Shown: positions 8,501 to 9,316 of the stretch, piece by piece
Layout of the letters: every line of letters begins with the position of its first letter
How positions within the stretch are numbered: the first letter of the stretch is position 1
Assembly: GCA_027080405.1 (NCBI GenBank)
Contig: JALWSL010000038.1
Location: 1 to 9,316, forward strand
Reading direction: 5' to 3'
Length of the DNA stretch: 9,316 nt
Source: Planctomycetaceae bacterium
GTDB taxonomy: Bacteria > Planctomycetota > Planctomycetia > Planctomycetales > Planctomycetaceae
The notes under the pieces: model-generated
Told to the model about the DNA's origin: nothing
Databases searched by the model: none
What the model saw: only the letters and a program-made list of their open reading frames with translations
Position numbers and translations under genes: made by a program

Positions 8501-9316
8501 ATTGAAGGCGTTCAATGTTTCGTGCGTATCCTGATATCCCCAGCCATCAAGCAGAATCTGCTCCGGGCCATCGGGAACGAGGTCATCATTCTGATCCGGG
8601 ATGAACATGAAATAGGGAGCCGCCCCGACCCAGACACCCCCGAAACCGACTTCCAGCCCGCTGACGAGATTCAATCCTTCGCGGAAGAGGGTCTGTTTTT
8701 CAAACTTGCCATCGCCATCGGTATCTTCCAGGACAATAATGCGATCTTTCCCCTTTCCTTCGGGCGCCCGTCGCGGGTAGGTGTGTGCTTCTGCCACCCA
8801 GATACGTCCTTTGCTGTCAAAGCAGAACGCAATCGGCTGATGCAGGTTCGGTTCGCCTGCAATTAAATCGACATGAAAGCCGACCGGCACTGTCATCGCC
8901 CTGGCCGCTTCTTCCGGCGTTTTCCCGTCGTTATCGCTATATGCCTGATGATCCAGTTTCGCGGTTAATTCCCGACGAATCGGCTGCGTTTTTTTCCATT
9001 GAGCCAGACTCACCTTTTGCCGCCGCTGCAAATGGATGAATGCACCGAGTTTGTTGCCGACGATCACATCAGGAAGCGAATCGCCGTTCATATCGTGAAC
9101 TTGCACATCGACACCGACTCCATCACGGCTGGAAATGAGCTGAGGCACAAACCTTGCCCGCGGAACGCCTTTTCCGTCTTTGTAACGCTCGCATCGAAAC
9201 CAGTACAGAACCGCATTGCCGTTCGGTTCAGGGTCGCCGTGCGGACCGTGCGCCCAGTGTCGCTTGCCGGTGACGATATCTTTCAAACCATCGCCATCAA
9301 TATCGGCCAGCCTGAC
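5501..9316 (-). CDS. Large PVC-type multidomain cytochrome c protein (VCBS repeats, dehydrogenase propeller, HEAT-like region, heme domain); N-terminus beyond window
   Basis: The gene is cut by the right edge. The frame stays open to 9316, giving 1271 residues in the window (numbered from 9316). The TTG near 9286 is not the start, because the preceding codons read ADIDGDG and complete an FG-GAP/VCBS calcium motif with the following LKDIV. A second such repeat, HDMNGDSLPDVIVGN, is at 75-88. Residues about 140-515 match the PVC-type membrane-bound dehydrogenase region (TIGR02604-like, probably a propeller), including EDTDGDGKFEK (197-207), NPWGVDF and VYMIDWYD. Residues about 520-930 are helical, HEAT-like repeats. 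The TIGR02603-like heme domain has CGQCH at 972-976 (bases 6389-6403) and a probable distal Met1067 in IMPEG. Residues about 1100-1250 form a Gly/aromatic-rich beta-sandwich resembling a carbohydrate-binding module, then a Ser/Lys tail. Known relatives are presumed exported redox proteins. The substrate is unknown, and the signal peptide cannot be seen. Confidence 0.95.
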   Translation of the reverse strand, partial: VRLADIDGDGLKDIVTGKRHWAHGPHGDPEPNGNAVLYWFRCERYKDGKGVPRARFVPQLISSRDGVGVDVQVHDMNGDSLPDVIVGNKLGAFIHLQRRQKVSLAQWKKTQPIRRELTAKLDHQAYSDNDGKTPEEAARAMTVPVGFHVDLIAGEPNLHQPIAFCFDSKGRIWVAEAHTYPRRAPEGKGKDRIIVLEDTDGDGKFEKQTLFREGLNLVSGLEVGFGGVWVGAAPYFMFIPDQNDDLVPDGPEQILLDGWGYQDTHETLNAFNWGPDGWLYGCHGVFTHSKIGKPGTPDDQRTRMNAGVWRYHPLKHEFEVFAWGTSNPWGVDFTDTGEAFLACCVIPHAFHVVPGARYRRQGGRHFNPYVYDDIKTIADHSHYAGNIGDHAWWGRNEAVHDDATSQAGGGHAHCGAMIYRGDNWPTSYRNSLFMFNIHGNRINNDLLRPNGSTYIASHGPDTLYANDPWFRGISLKVGPDGAVYMIDWYDKNACHRTTPEIWDRTNGRLYRVRYGDYSPRPVKHDPDTAELIQDLGHENSWQVTNARKVLQYRFGKLPDTDAQKQQVILLLKKKLKAAPTVTKKLNLLWTLHTLNGIDQTETLALLKDSEPMIRSWMVRLASESRSVSPEILNQFVQMAGSEHSFVVRRELASALQKLPKDQRWDLATALAGHHDSQFDKMIPLLIWYGVEPLVVEDTNRALVLAQQTHIPLVSNFIFRRAASSSESLSPLVIAIPKMNGNHAKQAILELATAMKSLGKVKAPAQWSDVAAKYAASQDAQIRAAVQAVSVKFGDKSIFPQLRKTLANRKQNLATRLNALNILVQGKDKQLMPILLSLLDEAPLRTAALKALSRYNSPRIPPAILSRIKSWKPDVQATGVATLCSRLPFATALLDAMQQGEIPRSYVTAVHVAQLQQLGDKSLLEKVEKVWGSIRQTPAEKLKQIASLKKILTPKHLAQADKSQGRVVFNKTCGQCHQLFGAGGKVGPDITGSNRKKLDYLLENMVDPNALVGKDYQAVSVVTVDGRVITGLIKQENDSAIVLQTVEDLVTVPKSDIEERSRTAQSIMPEGQLKTLSPEQIRDLIAYLQSDSQIPLPGQGPYFDEQKGIVPGAIEGEELKVAQVTDGSARTQGMASFKKDRWSGSKQLWWTGGKPGSLLTLEFPVEKSGVYEVLAVFTKAHDYGKIKVKIDDQPHATEFDLFNKPDVITTGVVSLGTVKLKAGKHLLQVEITGKHPQAAPSYMFGLDYLYLSQQATSAKASKSVESGKSDKQ

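Noticed and set aside
8117..8866. Plus-strand open frame of 249 codons opposite the dehydrogenase region
   Set aside because: It is a shadow of the conserved minus-strand protein, with no ribosome binding site or recognisable domain.
9284..9286. TTG as the start of the large cytochrome
   Set aside because: The ten codons before it remain open and encode the first half of a calcium-binding VCBS motif, so the protein continues past the edge.

Overview
The window looks like a piece of a Planctomycetota chromosome (or a close PVC-superphylum relative). The strongest indication is the large minus-strand gene filling the right 40 percent. It has the layout known from Planctomycetes and Verrucomicrobia: FG-GAP/VCBS repeats, a PVC-type 'membrane-bound dehydrogenase' propeller region, a HEAT-like helical region, a class I-like cytochrome c domain with one CxxCH, and a C-terminal beta-sandwich. 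Moderate GC content, few clear Shine-Dalgarno sites and loosely spaced genes fit that assignment. I cannot name a genus from sequence alone.

Layout, left to right. On the plus strand: a Mrp/ApbC/NBP35-type P-loop ATPase (248-1318), a SufE-type sulfur acceptor (1507-1956), an unrecognised membrane protein of 249 residues (2131-2880), and an endonuclease-type MutL (3016-4989). On the minus strand, convergent with mutL: an unrecognised basic 122-residue protein (5069-5437), and upstream of it the large multidomain cytochrome (5501 to beyond the right edge, so its N-terminus and signal sequence are missing). A nested stem-loop lies between the converging transcription units near 4997-5033.

How the genes fit together. 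mrp and sufE both belong to iron-sulfur cluster metabolism: SufE takes sulfur from a SufS-type desulfurase, and Mrp proteins are cluster carriers. This Mrp, however, lacks the usual C-terminal CxxC. mutL is the mismatch-repair mediator and carries the complete metal-dependent endonuclease motifs, as expected where MutH is absent. The large cytochrome is probably exported and probably a redox or substrate-binding protein, but its substrate is unknown. The 122-residue gene follows it by 63 bp on the same strand and has the best ribosome binding site in the window, so the two may be co-transcribed.

I see no tRNA, rRNA, CRISPR array, insertion sequence or phage gene. No non-coding stretch exceeds 300 bases. 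Most of the window is ordinary housekeeping. The points of most interest are the Mrp variant, the architecture of the large cytochrome and the two orphan proteins.
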